A stretch of 64,000 bases of DNA from Blastococcus xanthinilyticus (lineage in GTDB: Bacteria > Actinomycetota > Actinomycetes > Mycobacteriales > Geodermatophilaceae): contig NZ_VNHW01000002.1 of NCBI RefSeq assembly GCF_008124835.1, positions 186,001 through 250,000 on the forward strand. Direction: 5' to 3'. Each line of letters opens with the position of its first letter. Positions within the stretch are counted from its first letter, which is position 1. A program made the translations under genes and the position numbers. Below the pieces are notes generated by a model. The model made no database searches. It was not told the origin of the DNA and saw only the letters and a program-made list of their open reading frames with translations. Below, one piece after another: positions 1 through 9,189 of this stretch.

Positions 1-299
1 AGGAGCGCGCCGACGACATGAAGCGCTACGGCGGCTTCATCCCCGGCATCCGCCCGGGCCGGCCGACGGCCGAGTACCTGCAGTACGTGCTGTCCCGGAT
101 CACCCTGCCGGGGTCCATCTACCTCGGCCTGGTCGCCGTCCTCCCGAACTTCTTCCTCGCTGTCACGCAGCCGGGGCAGAACCAGAACTTCCCGTTCGGC
201 GGCGTGGCCGTCCTCATCATGGTCGGAGTGGGGTTGGAGACGGTGAAGCAGATCGAGACGCAACTGAACCAGCGCAACTACGAAGGGTTCCTGAAGTAG
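1..299 (+). CDS. secY: Preprotein translocase subunit SecY, C-terminal part
   Basis: This is the last 98 or so codons of SecY, the membrane channel of the Sec secretion system. The reading frame is already open at base 3 and continues from outside the window. The visible part starts in the conserved cytoplasmic loop reading [19 protein letters not shown] and includes a late transmembrane segment ([13 protein letters not shown]) and the last one ([19 protein letters not shown]). It ends with the short tail NYEGFLK. The stop TAG shares one base with the GTG of adk, the usual secY-adk-map order of actinobacterial ribosomal operons. The N-terminal eight or so transmembrane helices cannot be judged here. 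Confidence 0.97.
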   Translation, partial: ERADDMKRYGGFIPGIRPGRPTAEYLQYVLSRITLPGSIYLGLVAVLPNFFLAVTQPGQNQNFPFGGVAVLIMVGVGLETVKQIETQLNQRNYEGFLK

Positions 300-916
300 T
301 GCGCGTCGTCCTCCTGGGCCCCCCCGGAGCGGGCAAGGGCACCCAGGCGCAGATCATCGCCGGGGAGCTCGGCATCCCCGCCATCTCGACCGGGGACATC
401 TTCCGGGCGAACGTGAGCGGGGAGACCGAGCTCGGCAAGCAGGTCAAGACGTACCTGGACGCCGGCAACCTCGTCCCGGACGAGATCACCGTCGCGATGG
501 TGCGGGACCGGCTGGCCGAGCCGGACGCGAAGGCCGGGTTCCTGCTCGACGGCTTCCCGCGGAGCATCCCGCAGGCCGAGCAGCTGCGGGACTCCCTGGC
601 CGATCTCGGTCAGAAGCTCGACCGGGTCCTGGAGCTCGTCGTCGACGAGGAGGAGCTGGTCCGCCGGCTCTCCGGGCGGCGGATGATCGTCGACGGCCAG
701 GAGGTCCAGCGCGACGACGACAAGCCGGGGACCGTGCGGCACCGGCTCCAGGTCTACCGGGAACAGACCGCGCCGCTGTCCGGCTTCTACGAGGACGAGG
801 GGCTGCTCTCGCGCATCGACGCGATCGGTGCGGTCGAGGAGGTCACCGAGCGGGCGCTGCGCGCGCTCCGCGGGGACGACGGCCTGGGGACCGCAGGGGT
901 TCCCGCCCCGGCCTGA
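299..916 (+). CDS. adk: Adenylate kinase
   Basis: It interconverts ATP + AMP and 2 ADP in the cytoplasm. The P-loop GPPGAGKGT is at residues 7-15, STGDIFR (AMP binding) follows at about 30, and DGFPR is at about 84-88. The LID region (residues about 120-150) is short and has no Cys4 zinc site, as in the short M. tuberculosis type; the protein is 205 aa. The GTG start overlaps the secY stop by one base, so translation is probably coupled. A small Ala-rich tail follows the last helix. Identification is secure. Confidence 0.97.
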   Translation: MRVVLLGPPGAGKGTQAQIIAGELGIPAISTGDIFRANVSGETELGKQVKTYLDAGNLVPDEITVAMVRDRLAEPDAKAGFLLDGFPRSIPQAEQLRDSLADLGQKLDRVLELVVDEEELVRRLSGRRMIVDGQEVQRDDDKPGTVRHRLQVYREQTAPLSGFYEDEGLLSRIDAIGAVEEVTERALRALRGDDGLGTAGVPAPA

Positions 917-1010
917 GGTACCGCGCGATGTCCCGTGCGGGGGAGTGGCGGCACAGATGACGGCAGGGATCCTCAGCCGGCTCCCGCTGCTCGCGAAGTG
1001 GAGTGGACGC

Positions 1011-1814
1011 ATGATCCAGATCAAGACGCCGCACGAGATCGAGCTGATGCGCGGTGCCGGGCTGGTGGTGGCCGGCGCCATCGCGGCAGTGCGCGCCGCC
1101 ATTCGCCCGGGCGTGACCACCGGAGAGCTGGACGCGATCGCCGAGGACCACATCCGCAGCGCGGGCGCCGTGCCGTCGTTCCTGGGGTACCACGGCTTCA
1201 CCGGCAGCATCTGCGCGTCGATCAACGACGAGATCGTGCACGGCATCCCGCACGCCGACCGCGCGCTCGCGCTGGGCGACAACATCTCGATCGACTGCGG
1301 GGCGATCCTGCAGGGCTGGCACGGCGACTCCGCGGTGACCGTCACGGTGGGGGAGGCGTCCGCGGAGGACGCCGCTCTCCTGGCCGTGACCGAGCGGTCG
1401 ATGTGGGCCGGCCTCGCCAAGGCCCTGGCCGGCGGGCGGCTCACCGACATCAGCAGCGCGGTCGAGGACACCGTCCGGGCCGAGTCCCACGACTACGGGA
1501 TCGTCGACCACTACGGCGGTCACGGCATCGGCACCGAGATGCACCAGGACCCGCACGTCCTGAACTACGGCCGCGCCGGCCGCGGGCCCAAGCTCGTCCC
1601 CGGCCTGGCGCTCGCGATCGAGCCCATGGTGACGGTGGGCGACCCCGCCACGGTCGAGCTCGAGGACGGCTGGACCGTGGTCACCAAGGACGGCTCGCGG
1701 GCCGCCCACTTCGAGCACACGGTGGCCATCACGCCCGAGGGGCCGTGGGTGCTCACCGCCGAGGACGGCGGCGTGGCCGGCCTCGCCCCGTTCGGGATCA
1801 CCCCCCGCACCTGA
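1011..1814 (+). CDS. map: Methionine aminopeptidase type I
   Basis: It removes the initiator Met from nascent proteins. From the chosen start the protein is 267 aa. Visible landmarks are His77 (EIVHGIP), the metal ligands Asp95 (SIDCG) and Asp106 (GDSA), and then the GHGIGTEMHQDP, IEPM and FEHTV motifs carrying the remaining His and Glu ligands. The ATG at 1011 was chosen because the family begins there (MIQIKTPHEIELM) and a GGAG lies 7 nt upstream. The frame is open back to 828, and an ATG at 957 is the alternative. It follows adk after a 94-bp gap. Confidence 0.95.
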   Translation: MIQIKTPHEIELMRGAGLVVAGAIAAVRAAIRPGVTTGELDAIAEDHIRSAGAVPSFLGYHGFTGSICASINDEIVHGIPHADRALALGDNISIDCGAILQGWHGDSAVTVTVGEASAEDAALLAVTERSMWAGLAKALAGGRLTDISSAVEDTVRAESHDYGIVDHYGGHGIGTEMHQDPHVLNYGRAGRGPKLVPGLALAIEPMVTVGDPATVELEDGWTVVTKDGSRAAHFEHTVAITPEGPWVLTAEDGGVAGLAPFGITPRT

Positions 1815-1908
1815 GCGGGGGGACCGCCGTCCCCACGCCTGGTACGCCCTGGTACGGGGTCCTGTTCGGTGGGCGGATCCTGGTGCGCGGCGTCACCCCG
1901 GGGGCGGG

Positions 1909-1938
1909 TTGGTGACGCGTGGGACATCGGGGTACGAT
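1909..1938 (+). promoter_or_regulatory. Possible promoter for the infA-rpmJ-rpsM-rpsK-rpsD-rpoA run
   Basis: The 295-bp gap between map and infA carries a TACGAT hexamer at 1933-1938, preceded 18 bp upstream by TTGGTG at 1909-1914. This resembles a housekeeping promoter and would give a 5' leader of about 165 nt before infA. No clear structured leader was recognised in that stretch. The promoter is inferred from sequence only. Confidence 0.4.
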
Positions 1939-2109
1939 CTTCTGTGGCGCTAGCGCCGTTCCGCTGTCGTGCTGTGGCCGCATGATCCGGAACGCCCTCT
2001 GCGAGAGCGCCTGCACCACCTGTTCTGCAATCTCCGAGTGCGTCCAGCCGGGTACCGGCGCGGGCACACGAGGATCCAGTACCACCGAGTCAGGGAGCGC
2101 GTGTAGGGC

Positions 2110-2331
2110 ATGGCGAAGAAGGACGGGGCCATCGAGGTCGAGGGTCGCGTCGTCGAGCCGCTGCCCAATGCGATGTTCCGGGTCGAGCTGCAGAACGGGC
2201 ACCGGGTGCTCGCCCACATCAGCGGCAAGATGCGGCAGCACTACATCCGCATCCTGCCCGAGGACCGCGTGGTCGTGGAGCTCTCGCCCTACGACCTCAC
2301 GCGCGGTCGCATCGTCTACCGCTACAAGTAA
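2110..2331 (+). CDS. infA: Translation initiation factor IF-1
   Basis: A 73-aa single S1/OB-fold protein that binds the A site of the 30S subunit during initiation. The sequence is canonical from [14 protein letters not shown] to the conserved end RGRIVYRYK, and the length is normal for the family. It opens the second part of the ribosomal cluster and is followed by rpmJ, the standard actinobacterial order. Confidence 0.98.
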   Translation: MAKKDGAIEVEGRVVEPLPNAMFRVELQNGHRVLAHISGKMRQHYIRILPEDRVVVELSPYDLTRGRIVYRYK

Positions 2332-2404
2332 TCGCTCGGACCGTGCAGATGCCGTCAGGCGGAGCGCGGCGGGCCACGATCCGAGGAAATGAGGGCCGGC
2401 ACCG

Positions 2405-2518
2405 GTGAAGGTCCAGCCGTCGGTGAAGAAGATCTGCGACAAGTGCAAGGTGATCCGCCGGCACGGCCGGGTCATGGTCATCTGCGACAACGCCCGGCAC
2501 AAGCAGCGCCAGGGCTGA
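2405..2518 (+). CDS. rpmJ: 50S ribosomal protein L36 (bL36), zinc-binding form
   Basis: This 37-aa gene is short enough to be missed by many ORF finders. Starting from GTG it reads [19 protein letters not shown] and ends HKQRQG. Cys11, Cys14, Cys27 and His32 form the Cys3-His zinc ribbon of the C+ form of L36. It lies between infA and rpsM in the conserved order. AAGGAG at 2518-2523 overlaps its stop codon and serves the next gene. Confidence 0.96.
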   Translation: MKVQPSVKKICDKCKVIRRHGRVMVICDNARHKQRQG

Positions 2519-2532
2519 AGGAGTACCTGAAC

Positions 2533-2907
2533 ATGGCACGACTGGCCGGCGTCGACCTGCCCCGCGAGAAGCGGATGGAGATCGCGCTCACCTACATCTA
2601 TGGCATCGGCAGGCATCACGCCAAGGAGACCCTGGCCGCGACGGGCGTCAGCCCGGACCTGCGCGCCAAGGACCTCAGCGACGAGGACCTGCTGAAGCTG
2701 CGCGACTACATCGACGAGCACTTCCGCGTCGAGGGTGACCTGCGGCGCGAGGTCGCCGGCGACATCCGCCGGAAGATCGAGATCGGTTGCTACCAGGGCC
2801 TGCGGCACCGTCGCGGCCTCCCGGTGCACGGTCAGCGCACGAAGACGAACGCGCGCTCGAGCAAGGGCCCGCGCAAGACGATCGCGGGCAAGAAGAAGGC
2901 TCGCTGA
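2533..2907 (+). CDS. rpsM: 30S ribosomal protein S13 (uS13)
   Basis: A 124-aa head protein of the small subunit that contacts tRNA and L5. It begins [21 protein letters not shown] and contains the H2TH-type [11 protein letters not shown] segment and the conserved [19 protein letters not shown] motif, then a Lys-rich tail. The ATG at 2533 is preceded by AAGGAG nine bases upstream, which fixes the start although the frame is open further back. Confidence 0.98.
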   Translation: MARLAGVDLPREKRMEIALTYIYGIGRHHAKETLAATGVSPDLRAKDLSDEDLLKLRDYIDEHFRVEGDLRREVAGDIRRKIEIGCYQGLRHRRGLPVHGQRTKTNARSSKGPRKTIAGKKKAR

Positions 2908-3005
2908 GCCCAGTACGTCGGCGTGCCGTCGCGGGTCCGTAGGGCCGGACCGACGACACGTCTGAGCACCACAAGGCCACGAACACAGACACAGACCGGA
3001 GAGAC

Positions 3006-3413
3006 ATGCCTCCCAGGGCTCGCACCGCGGCTGGTGCCAAGAAGGTCCGCCGCAAGGAGAAGAAGAACGTCGCCCACGGCGCCGCGCACATCAAGAGCAC
3101 GTTCAACAACACGATCGTGTCGATCACCGACCCCAACGGCAACGTGATCAGCTGGGCCTCCGCCGGCCACGTCGGCTTCAAGGGCTCGCGCAAGTCCACG
3201 CCGTTCGCGGCGCAGATGGCTGCCGAGAACGCCGCGCGCAAGGCGCAGGAGCACGGCATGCGCAAGGTCGACGTCTTCGTGAAGGGTCCTGGCTCCGGTC
3301 GCGAGACGGCCATCCGCTCGCTGCAGGCCACCGGCCTCGAGGTCGGGCAGATCCAGGACGTGACGCCGCAGCCGCACAACGGCTGCCGGCCCAAGAAGCG
3401 CCGCCGGGTCTGA
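3006..3413 (+). CDS. rpsK: 30S ribosomal protein S11 (uS11)
   Basis: A 135-aa platform protein of the small subunit. A basic N-terminal tail leads to the conserved [16 protein letters not shown] segment; the [16 protein letters not shown] loop and the C-terminal [12 protein letters not shown] follow. GGAGAG lies just upstream of the ATG. The 98-bp gap after rpsM holds no recognisable gene. Confidence 0.98.
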   Translation: MPPRARTAAGAKKVRRKEKKNVAHGAAHIKSTFNNTIVSITDPNGNVISWASAGHVGFKGSRKSTPFAAQMAAENAARKAQEHGMRKVDVFVKGPGSGRETAIRSLQATGLEVGQIQDVTPQPHNGCRPKKRRRV

Positions 3414-3446
3414 CCGGTCACTGACGAGACGAAGAGGTAGATAGAC

Positions 3447-4073
3447 GTGGCCCGTTACACCGGAGCCGACTGCCGCCTGTGCCGGCGCGAGAAGATGAAG
3501 CTGTTCCTCAAGGGCAGCAAGTGCGAGTCCGCCAAGTGCCCGATCGAGATCCGGCCGTACCCGCCGGGCGAGCACGGCCGTGGCCGCACCAAGGACAGCG
3601 AGTACCTGCTGCAGCTGCGCGAGAAGCAGAAGGCCCGCCGCATCTACGGCGTGCTGGAGAAGCAGTTCCGCGGCTACTACGAAGAGGCCAACCGCAAGAC
3701 GGGCAAGACCGGTGAGGTCCTGCTGCAGATCCTCGAGTCGCGGCTGGACAACGTGGTCTACCGGGCCGGCTTCGCCGAGTCCCGCGACATGGCCCGCCAG
3801 CTGGTGCGCCACGGCCACCTCCGGGTCAACGGCCGCAAGGTCGACATCCCGTCCTACCGGGTCAGCGAGAACGACATCGTCGAGGTCGCGGAGAAGTCGC
3901 GCACGATGCTGCCGTTCGAGATCGCCCAGGCCCGCGCCGGCGAGCGTCCCGTGCCGGCCTGGCTCGAGGTCATCAGCAGCCAGCTGCGCGTGCTGGTCCA
4001 CAGCATCCCGGCCCGCCAGGTGATCGACACCCCGGTCCAGGAGCAGCTGATCGTGGAGCTCTACTCCAAGTAA
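3447..4073 (+). CDS. rpsD: 30S ribosomal protein S4 (uS4), zinc-binding form
   Basis: A primary 16S rRNA binding protein of 208 aa starting from GTG with an AGAGG upstream. The N-terminal region has a Cys4 zinc motif (CRLC, then CESAKC at about residues 26-31), so this is the C+ version. The S4 RNA-binding domain is at about residues 98-160 ([18 protein letters not shown]). In some bacteria S4 represses its operon; no such site was identified here. Confidence 0.97.
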   Translation: MARYTGADCRLCRREKMKLFLKGSKCESAKCPIEIRPYPPGEHGRGRTKDSEYLLQLREKQKARRIYGVLEKQFRGYYEEANRKTGKTGEVLLQILESRLDNVVYRAGFAESRDMARQLVRHGHLRVNGRKVDIPSYRVSENDIVEVAEKSRTMLPFEIAQARAGERPVPAWLEVISSQLRVLVHSIPARQVIDTPVQEQLIVELYSK

Positions 4074-4083
4074 GCAGCACGAC

Positions 4084-4116
4084 GGCGGGGCGGGCGGACA
4101 GATGTCCGCCCCGCCG
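4084..4116 (+). other. GC-rich hairpin between rpsD and rpoA
   Basis: The 100-bp rpsD-rpoA gap contains an imperfect inverted repeat: GGGCGGACA pairs with TGTCCGCCC across a 2-nt loop, and the stem extends through a bulge. No T tract follows. It may be a weak attenuator or an RNA processing site. Confidence 0.4.
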
Positions 4117-4173
4117 GCACCACCCCCTCACGGCGTCATATGGCGGGTGCCGGAGGACCTGAAGGAGAACCAC

Positions 4174-5250
4174 ATGCTCATCGCACAGCGCCCCACGCTG
4201 ACCGAGGAGACCATCTCGGAGCAGCGCTCGCGGTTCATCATCGAGCCGCTCGAGCCGGGTTTCGGCTACACCCTCGGCAACTCCCTGCGGCGCACGCTGC
4301 TGTCCTCGATCCCCGGCGCGGCTGTCACCAGCATCCGCATCGAGGGCACCCTGCACGAGTTCACCACCGTGCCGGGCGTCAAGGAGGACGTCACCGAGAT
4401 CATCCTGAACCTCAAGGGTCTCGTGGTCAGCTCCGACTCCGACGAGCCGGTGACCATGTACCTGCGCAAGCAGGGCCCCGGTGAGGTCACCGCCGCGGAC
4501 ATCGCGCCGCCGGCCGGCGTCGAGGTGCACAACCCCGAGCTGCACATCGCCACCCTGAACGGCAAGGGCCGGCTGGAGATCGAGCTGGTCGTCGAGCGGG
4601 GCCGCGGCTACGTGCCCGCGCCGCAGAACAAGCAGCCCGGCCAGGAGATCGGCCGCATCCCCGTGGACTCGATCTACTCGCCGGTCCTCAAGGTGACCTA
4701 CGCCGTCGAGGCGACCCGCGTCGAGCAGCGCACCGACTTCGACCGCCTCGTGGTCGACGTCGAGAGCAAGCCCTCGATCGCCCCGCGCGACGCCATCGCC
4801 TCCGCCGGGTCGACCCTGGTGGAGCTGTTCGGCCTGCTGCGCGAGCTGAACGTCGAGGCCGAGGGCATCGAGGTCGGGCCCAGCCCGGCCGAGGCCGCGG
4901 ACATCGCGAACTTCTCGATGCCGATCGAGGACATGGACCTCACCGTCCGGTCCTACAACTGCCTCAAGCGCGAGGGCGTGCACACCGTCGGGGAGCTCGT
5001 GACCCGGTCCGAGGCCGACCTGCTGGACATCCGGAACTTCGGGGCCAAGTCCATCGACGAGGTCAAGATGAAGCTGGCGGCCATGGGCCTGGCGCTCAAG
5101 GACAGCCCGCCCGGGTTCATCCCCACCTCGGTCGAGAGCTACGACGAGGGCTACGAGACCGATGCCTACCAGGGCACCGGCGAGTACGCCGCCGGCTACG
5201 ACCAGGCGCAGTACGACGAGGGCTCCTACCAGGAGACCGAGCAGCTCTGA
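4174..5250 (+). CDS. rpoA: DNA-directed RNA polymerase subunit alpha
   Basis: A 358-aa RNA polymerase assembly subunit. The N-terminal dimerisation domain has the signature [20 protein letters not shown] at about residues 30-49. The alpha-CTD at about 250-315 has the helix-hairpin-helix [22 protein letters not shown], which contacts UP elements and activators. An acidic, Tyr-rich tail of about 45 residues follows. The ATG at 4174 has GAAGGAG upstream; the frame is open further back. Confidence 0.98.
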   Translation: MLIAQRPTLTEETISEQRSRFIIEPLEPGFGYTLGNSLRRTLLSSIPGAAVTSIRIEGTLHEFTTVPGVKEDVTEIILNLKGLVVSSDSDEPVTMYLRKQGPGEVTAADIAPPAGVEVHNPELHIATLNGKGRLEIELVVERGRGYVPAPQNKQPGQEIGRIPVDSIYSPVLKVTYAVEATRVEQRTDFDRLVVDVESKPSIAPRDAIASAGSTLVELFGLLRELNVEAEGIEVGPSPAEAADIANFSMPIEDMDLTVRSYNCLKREGVHTVGELVTRSEADLLDIRNFGAKSIDEVKMKLAAMGLALKDSPPGFIPTSVESYDEGYETDAYQGTGEYAAGYDQAQYDEGSYQETEQL

Positions 5251-5257
5251 GCGGCAC

Positions 5258-5289
5258 GGGCCGGGCGGCGGACACCCGCCGCCCGGCCC
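5258..5289 (+). other. 14-bp hairpin between rpoA and rplQ
   Basis: A perfect 14-bp inverted repeat (GGGCCGGGCGGCGG paired with its complement across an ACAC loop) begins 8 bp after the rpoA stop. There is no T tract. It may partly terminate or process the mRNA and lower rplQ expression relative to rpoA, or protect the rpoA 3' end. Confidence 0.5.
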
Positions 5290-5408
5290 GGCCGCCGGGC
5301 GCTGCGAGACTGGCGCCACGAGCAGTGCAGCACCACCGCAGCAAGGACGACAGCAGCATCACGGATGCAGCCGGCAGCGAGCGCCCGGCCGCCTGAGGAA
5401 GGACCGAC

Positions 5409-6182
5409 ATGCCCACCCCCACCAAGGGCCCCCGTCTCGGCGGCTCCCCCGCGCACGAGCGGCTGATGCTGGCCAACCTGGCCACCTCGCTGTTCGAGCA
5501 CGGGCGGATCACCACCACCGAGGCGAAGGCCAAGCGGCTGCGTCCGCTGGCCGAGAAGCTGGTGACCTTCGCCAAGCGCGGTGACCTGCACGCCCGTCGT
5601 CAGGTGATGACGACCATCCGTGACAAGGACGTCGTCCACACGCTCTTCGCCGAGATCGGTCCCCGCTACGAGAACCGTCCCGGTGGCTACACCCGGATCA
5701 CCAAGATCGGCCCCCGCAAGGGCGACAACGCCCCGATGGCGGTCATCGAGCTGGTCGAGGCGCTGACCGTGGGCCAGCAGGCCGTCGGCGAGGCCGAGCG
5801 CGCCCGGGGCACCCGGTTCGCCGCGGGCGCTGGCGCGGCCTCCGCCGCGGGCGAGGTGACCGCCGACGTGGTGGACACCGACGGCACCGGCGAGACCACC
5901 GGCCCCGGTGGGGACACCTCCCCGGCCGTGACCGACGGCAGCGTCGACGCCGAGGCGCAGGAGGTCGTGACCGACGTCTACAACCCGGACGGCGAGCGCC
6001 AGGACGACGGCGACGTGACCCCCGAGCCGACCGCCCAGAACACCGTGGTCGTCGAGGACCCGGCGCTCTCGCCGGAGCTGGCCGACGCCGCCGCGGCGGA
6101 GATCAACGCCGCCGAGACCGGCGATGCCGCGACCGCCAGCCAGGACGCTCCCGGCGGGGAGTCCGCGCCGGACCCCAAGTAA
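5409..6182 (+). CDS. rplQ: 50S ribosomal protein L17 (bL17) with long acidic C-terminal extension
   Basis: A large-subunit protein near the peptide exit tunnel. Residues 1-118 are canonical L17: [20 protein letters not shown], then [14 protein letters not shown] and [23 protein letters not shown]. The protein then runs to 257 aa, with about 130 residues rich in Ala, Asp, Glu, Thr and Gly (roughly 125-257) and no predicted fold. Bacterial L17 is usually 115-140 aa and longer in some actinobacteria. GAGGAAGGA is the ribosome-binding site. The extension keeps the coding bias of its neighbours, so a frameshift is unlikely. Confidence 0.95.
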   Translation: MPTPTKGPRLGGSPAHERLMLANLATSLFEHGRITTTEAKAKRLRPLAEKLVTFAKRGDLHARRQVMTTIRDKDVVHTLFAEIGPRYENRPGGYTRITKIGPRKGDNAPMAVIELVEALTVGQQAVGEAERARGTRFAAGAGAASAAGEVTADVVDTDGTGETTGPGGDTSPAVTDGSVDAEAQEVVTDVYNPDGERQDDGDVTPEPTAQNTVVVEDPALSPELADAAAAEINAAETGDAATASQDAPGGESAPDPK

Positions 6183-7047
6183 GACCCTGAGCGAGCACGA
6201 CACGGGCGAGCCCGTCACCGGTCCCGGTGGCGGGCTCGCCCGTCTCCGTCTGGCCGTCCAGTACGACGGCACGGACTTCCACGGCTGGGCCCGCCAGCCG
6301 GCGCTGCGCACGGTGCAGGCGGAGCTGGAGCAGGGCCTGGCCACCGTGCTCCGGCGGGACGTCGCGCTGACCGTGGCCGGCCGCACCGACGCGGGGGTGC
6401 ACGCCACCGGGCAGGTGGTGCACTGCGACGTGCCGCGCCCGCTGTGGGCCGAGCAGCAGAGCCGCCTGGTGCGCCGGTTGCGCGGGGTGCTGCCGCCCGA
6501 CATCGCGGTCCCGCGGGTGGAGGAGGCGCACCCGGCGTTCGACGCCCGCTTCGGGGCGCTGGCCCGGCACTACGTCTACCGGCTGGCCGACGGTTCGGCC
6601 GGTCCCTCCCCGCTGCGCCGGTCGGACACGGCCGCCTGGCCGCGGCGGCTCGATGCCGCCGCCATGGACCTGGCCGCCGCGCTGCTGCTCGGCCAGCACG
6701 ACTACGCCGCCTACTGCCGCCGGCGGGAGGGCGCGACGACGATCAGGACCCTCCTCAGGCTCGCCGTGACCCGGGAGGACGGCGACGACGGCTCGGGCAC
6801 CGTCCGGATCGAGGCGTCCGCCGACGCGTTCTGCCACTCGATGGTCCGCAGCCTGGTCGGCGCGCTCGTCGCGGTCGGGGAGGGCCGCCGTCCCCTGGAC
6901 TGGCCGGTGGGCCTGCTCGCGCGGACCGAGCGCTCCAGCGAGGTGCCGGTGGCACCGGCGCACGGCCTCACGCTGGTCGCGGTCGACTACCCGCCGGACG
7001 CGGAGCTCGCCGCCCGCGCCGAGGTCACCCGCGCCCGCCGCGCCTGA
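6124..7047 (+). CDS. truA: tRNA pseudouridine(38-40) synthase
   Basis: It converts U38-U40 of tRNA anticodon arms to pseudouridine. Family similarity starts near [19 protein letters not shown] (about base 6238). The catalytic Asp is in [17 protein letters not shown], and the conserved [21 protein letters not shown] lies near the C terminus. The start is uncertain. The only ATG/GTG/TTG upstream of the conserved region is ATG 6124, which lies 59 bases inside rplQ; a CTG at 6187, just after the rplQ stop, is the alternative. The order rplQ-truA is standard. Confidence 0.93.
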   Translation: MPRPPARTLPAGSPRRTPSKTLSEHDTGEPVTGPGGGLARLRLAVQYDGTDFHGWARQPALRTVQAELEQGLATVLRRDVALTVAGRTDAGVHATGQVVHCDVPRPLWAEQQSRLVRRLRGVLPPDIAVPRVEEAHPAFDARFGALARHYVYRLADGSAGPSPLRRSDTAAWPRRLDAAAMDLAAALLLGQHDYAAYCRRREGATTIRTLLRLAVTREDGDDGSGTVRIEASADAFCHSMVRSLVGALVAVGEGRRPLDWPVGLLARTERSSEVPVAPAHGLTLVAVDYPPDAELAARAEVTRARRA

Positions 7048-7050
7048 CCC

Positions 7051-7716
7051 TCACGGCACGGTCGCGACCGCGTCGGCCACCGGCGTCGGGCCGCTCACCA
7101 GCTCCACGACCGCGCCGTCGCGCGGCGCCTCCAGGAAGGCCGCCAGCACGGCGGCCACGTCGTCACGGGGGACGTCTCCCCGGTCCACGTGCCGGTCGAG
7201 GGTGACCCGGCCGGTGCCCGCCTCGTCGGTGAGGCTGCCCGGGCGCAGCACGGTCACCGCGAGCGCGGGGCGGGCCAGCAGGTCCTGCTCGGCGGCGAGC
7301 TTGGCGCGCAGGTAGGCGGTGAACGTCTCGTCGACGCCCTCGGGGGAGGCGCCGTCGGCCACCAGGTCGGCGCCCATGGAGGAGACGAGCAGGTAGGTCC
7401 GGACCCCGGCCTGCTCGGCGGCGTCCGCGAGCAGCACGGCGGCGCCCCGGTCGACGGTGTCCTTGCGCGCGGCGCCGCTGCCCGGGCCGGCGCCGGCGGC
7501 GAAGACCACGGCGTCGGCGCCGGAGACCACCTCCGCCGCCTCGTCGACGGTCGCCGACTCGAGGTCCAGCAGCACCGGGGTCACGCCGTCGGACTCCAGG
7601 TCCGGCCGGTGGTCGGGGTTGCGGACGAGGCCGAGGACGGTGTCGCCACGGCTGGACAGCAGGCGGCCGAGGCGACGGGCGACCTGCCCGTGGGCTCCGG
7701 CGAGGACGATGCGCAT
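7051..7716 (-). CDS. NAD(P)-binding SDR-family protein (NmrA/SDR5-like)
   Basis: A 221-aa Rossmann-fold protein. The dinucleotide motif GAHGQVARRLG is at residues 7-17; a VLLDLESA acidic strand, the VVFAAGAGPGSG loop and the SSMGAD strand follow. It resembles atypical, often NADPH-binding SDRs that act as putative reductases or sensors; the substrate is unknown. It starts 9 bp after the mobA stop on the same strand, so the two are probably co-transcribed. It faces truA tail to tail with a 3-bp gap. Confidence 0.8.
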   Translation of the reverse strand: MRIVLAGAHGQVARRLGRLLSSRGDTVLGLVRNPDHRPDLESDGVTPVLLDLESATVDEAAEVVSGADAVVFAAGAGPGSGAARKDTVDRGAAVLLADAAEQAGVRTYLLVSSMGADLVADGASPEGVDETFTAYLRAKLAAEQDLLARPALAVTVLRPGSLTDEAGTGRVTLDRHVDRGDVPRDDVAAVLAAFLEAPRDGAVVELVSGPTPVADAVATVP

Positions 7717-7725
7717 GCGGGAGCC

Positions 7726-8316
7726 CTACCCCGCGCTGCGCTCGGCTACCTCCCGTGCCCGGGCCAGCTCCTCGGGGGTGTCGCAGTCCAGCCAGGGCGG
7801 CACCTCGCCGGGGGTCACCGGTGGCCGGTGGCGGTCCACCTCCAGCGGGGAGACTGCCCGGTGCAGGGCCCGGGGAGCGCCGGGTGCGGCCACGGCCGTC
7901 CGCAGCGCCGCCGTCCGCCAGACGCCGAGGAGCAGCTGGTCGCGCCCGGTGTCGTCGACGACGAGCACGCCGTCGCGGGTCAGCCGGCGGCGCAGGTCGG
8001 TGACGAGCGCCGCCGTGACGAAGGGCAGGTCCCCGGCGAGGACCGCGACGACGTCGGTGTCCACGACGGCCAGGCCGGCCCGGAGGGCGGCCACCGGGCC
8101 GCCGCCGGGCGGGTCCTCCCGGGTGAGCAGGACGTCGGCGGGCACGTCCTGCGGAGGCCCGACCACGACCCTCGTCGTCGCGCCCCGGACGGCGTCCAGC
8201 ACGGCCTGCAGCATCGTGCGGCCCCCGACCCGCAGCTGCGGCTTGGCCGCGCCGCCCAGCCGGGTGGCCGAGCCGCCGGCCAGTACCACGGCGGCCCAGG
8301 GCGGGAGCTGGTCCAT
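7726..8316 (-). CDS. mobA: Molybdenum cofactor guanylyltransferase (MobA-like)
   Basis: It probably transfers GMP from GTP to molybdopterin-Mo to give the guanine dinucleotide cofactor of formate dehydrogenases and other DMSO-reductase-family enzymes. At 196 aa it has the nucleotidyltransferase signature LAGGSATRLGGAAKPQL (residues 13-29) and the metal-binding AVLAGDLPFV. MobA and the cytosine-specific MocA are close relatives; the neighbouring fdhD favours MobA. The gene is divergent from fdhD with a 41-bp gap and has its own -10-like box 6 nt before the ATG. Confidence 0.8.
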   Translation of the reverse strand: MDQLPPWAAVVLAGGSATRLGGAAKPQLRVGGRTMLQAVLDAVRGATTRVVVGPPQDVPADVLLTREDPPGGGPVAALRAGLAVVDTDVVAVLAGDLPFVTAALVTDLRRRLTRDGVLVVDDTGRDQLLLGVWRTAALRTAVAAPGAPRALHRAVSPLEVDRHRPPVTPGEVPPWLDCDTPEELARAREVAERSAG

Positions 8317-8322
8317 GCCAGC

Positions 8323-8350
8323 ACCGTAGGCGTCGCGCGGTGGGTACCGT
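8323..8350. promoter_or_regulatory. Back-to-back leaderless-type promoters of mobA and fdhD
   Basis: On the minus strand TACGGT (8328-8323) is 6 nt before the mobA ATG. On the plus strand TACCGT (8345-8350) is 7 nt before the fdhD GTG at 8358. The spacing puts transcription starts at the start codons, so both mRNAs are probably leaderless. No separate operator is visible. Confidence 0.55.
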
Positions 8351-8357
8351 CCTCGCC

Positions 8358-9188
8358 GTGGGACGAGTCACCAGCCGCACCCCGGTGCTGCGCATCCGAG
8401 GTGCGCAGCGCACCACCCGTCCGGACGCCGTCGCCGCCGAGGAGCCGCTGGAGATCCGGCTGGACGGCACCCCCCTGGCGGTCACCATGCGGACGCCGGG
8501 CGACGACTTCGACCTGGTCCACGGGTTCCTCGCCACCGAGGGCGTCATCGGGGGGCCGGACGACATCGCCGGGCTGCGCTACTGCGACTCGGTGGACGCC
8601 GAGGGGCGCAACACCTACAACGTCGTCGACGTCGACCTGGCCCCGGGTGTGCCGGTGCCCGACACCGGCCTGGAGCGGAACTTCTACACGTCCAGCTCCT
8701 GCGGGGTCTGCGGCAAGGCGAGCATCGACGCGATCCGCACCAAGACCGCCTACGACGTCGCCGCCGACGCCGTCCGGCTGCCGCTGGAGGTCCTGCTGGC
8801 CCTCCCCGACCGGCTGCGGGCCGAGCAGCAGGTGTTCGACAAGACCGGGGGCCTGCACGCGGCGGGCCTGTTCTCGGCCGGCGGCGAGCTGCGCACGCTG
8901 CGGGAGGACGTCGGCCGGCACAACGCCGTGGACAAGGTCGTGGGGGCCGGCGTCCGGGAGGGCCGGCTCCCGCTCGCCGGGCAGGTGCTCATGGTGAGCG
9001 GCCGGGCCAGCTTCGAGCTCACCCAGAAGGCGGCCATGGCCGGCATCCCGGTGCTGGCAGCGGTGTCGGCGCCGTCGTCGCTGGCGGTGGAGCTGGCGCG
9101 CGAGGTCGGCATCACGCTGGTCGGCTTCCTGCGCGGCGACGGCTGCAACGTCTACACGCACACCGAGCGGATCGTCCTGCCCGAGTAG
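8358..9188 (+). CDS. fdhD: Formate dehydrogenase accessory sulfurtransferase FdhD
   Basis: It carries sulfur from IscS-type desulfurases to the molybdenum cofactor of formate dehydrogenase. The redox pair CGVC is at residues 115-118 in SSSCGVCGKASI. Other family motifs are PGDDFDLVHGFLATEG and EDVGRHNAVDKVVG. The start was set at GTG 8358 (MGRVTSRTPVLRI), matching actinobacterial homologues, rather than GTG 8340, which would overlap the putative -10 box. No formate dehydrogenase gene lies in this window, so the client enzyme is elsewhere. Confidence 0.93.
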   Translation: MGRVTSRTPVLRIRGAQRTTRPDAVAAEEPLEIRLDGTPLAVTMRTPGDDFDLVHGFLATEGVIGGPDDIAGLRYCDSVDAEGRNTYNVVDVDLAPGVPVPDTGLERNFYTSSSCGVCGKASIDAIRTKTAYDVAADAVRLPLEVLLALPDRLRAEQQVFDKTGGLHAAGLFSAGGELRTLREDVGRHNAVDKVVGAGVREGRLPLAGQVLMVSGRASFELTQKAAMAGIPVLAAVSAPSSLAVELAREVGITLVGFLRGDGCNVYTHTERIVLPE

Positions 9189-9189
9189 G

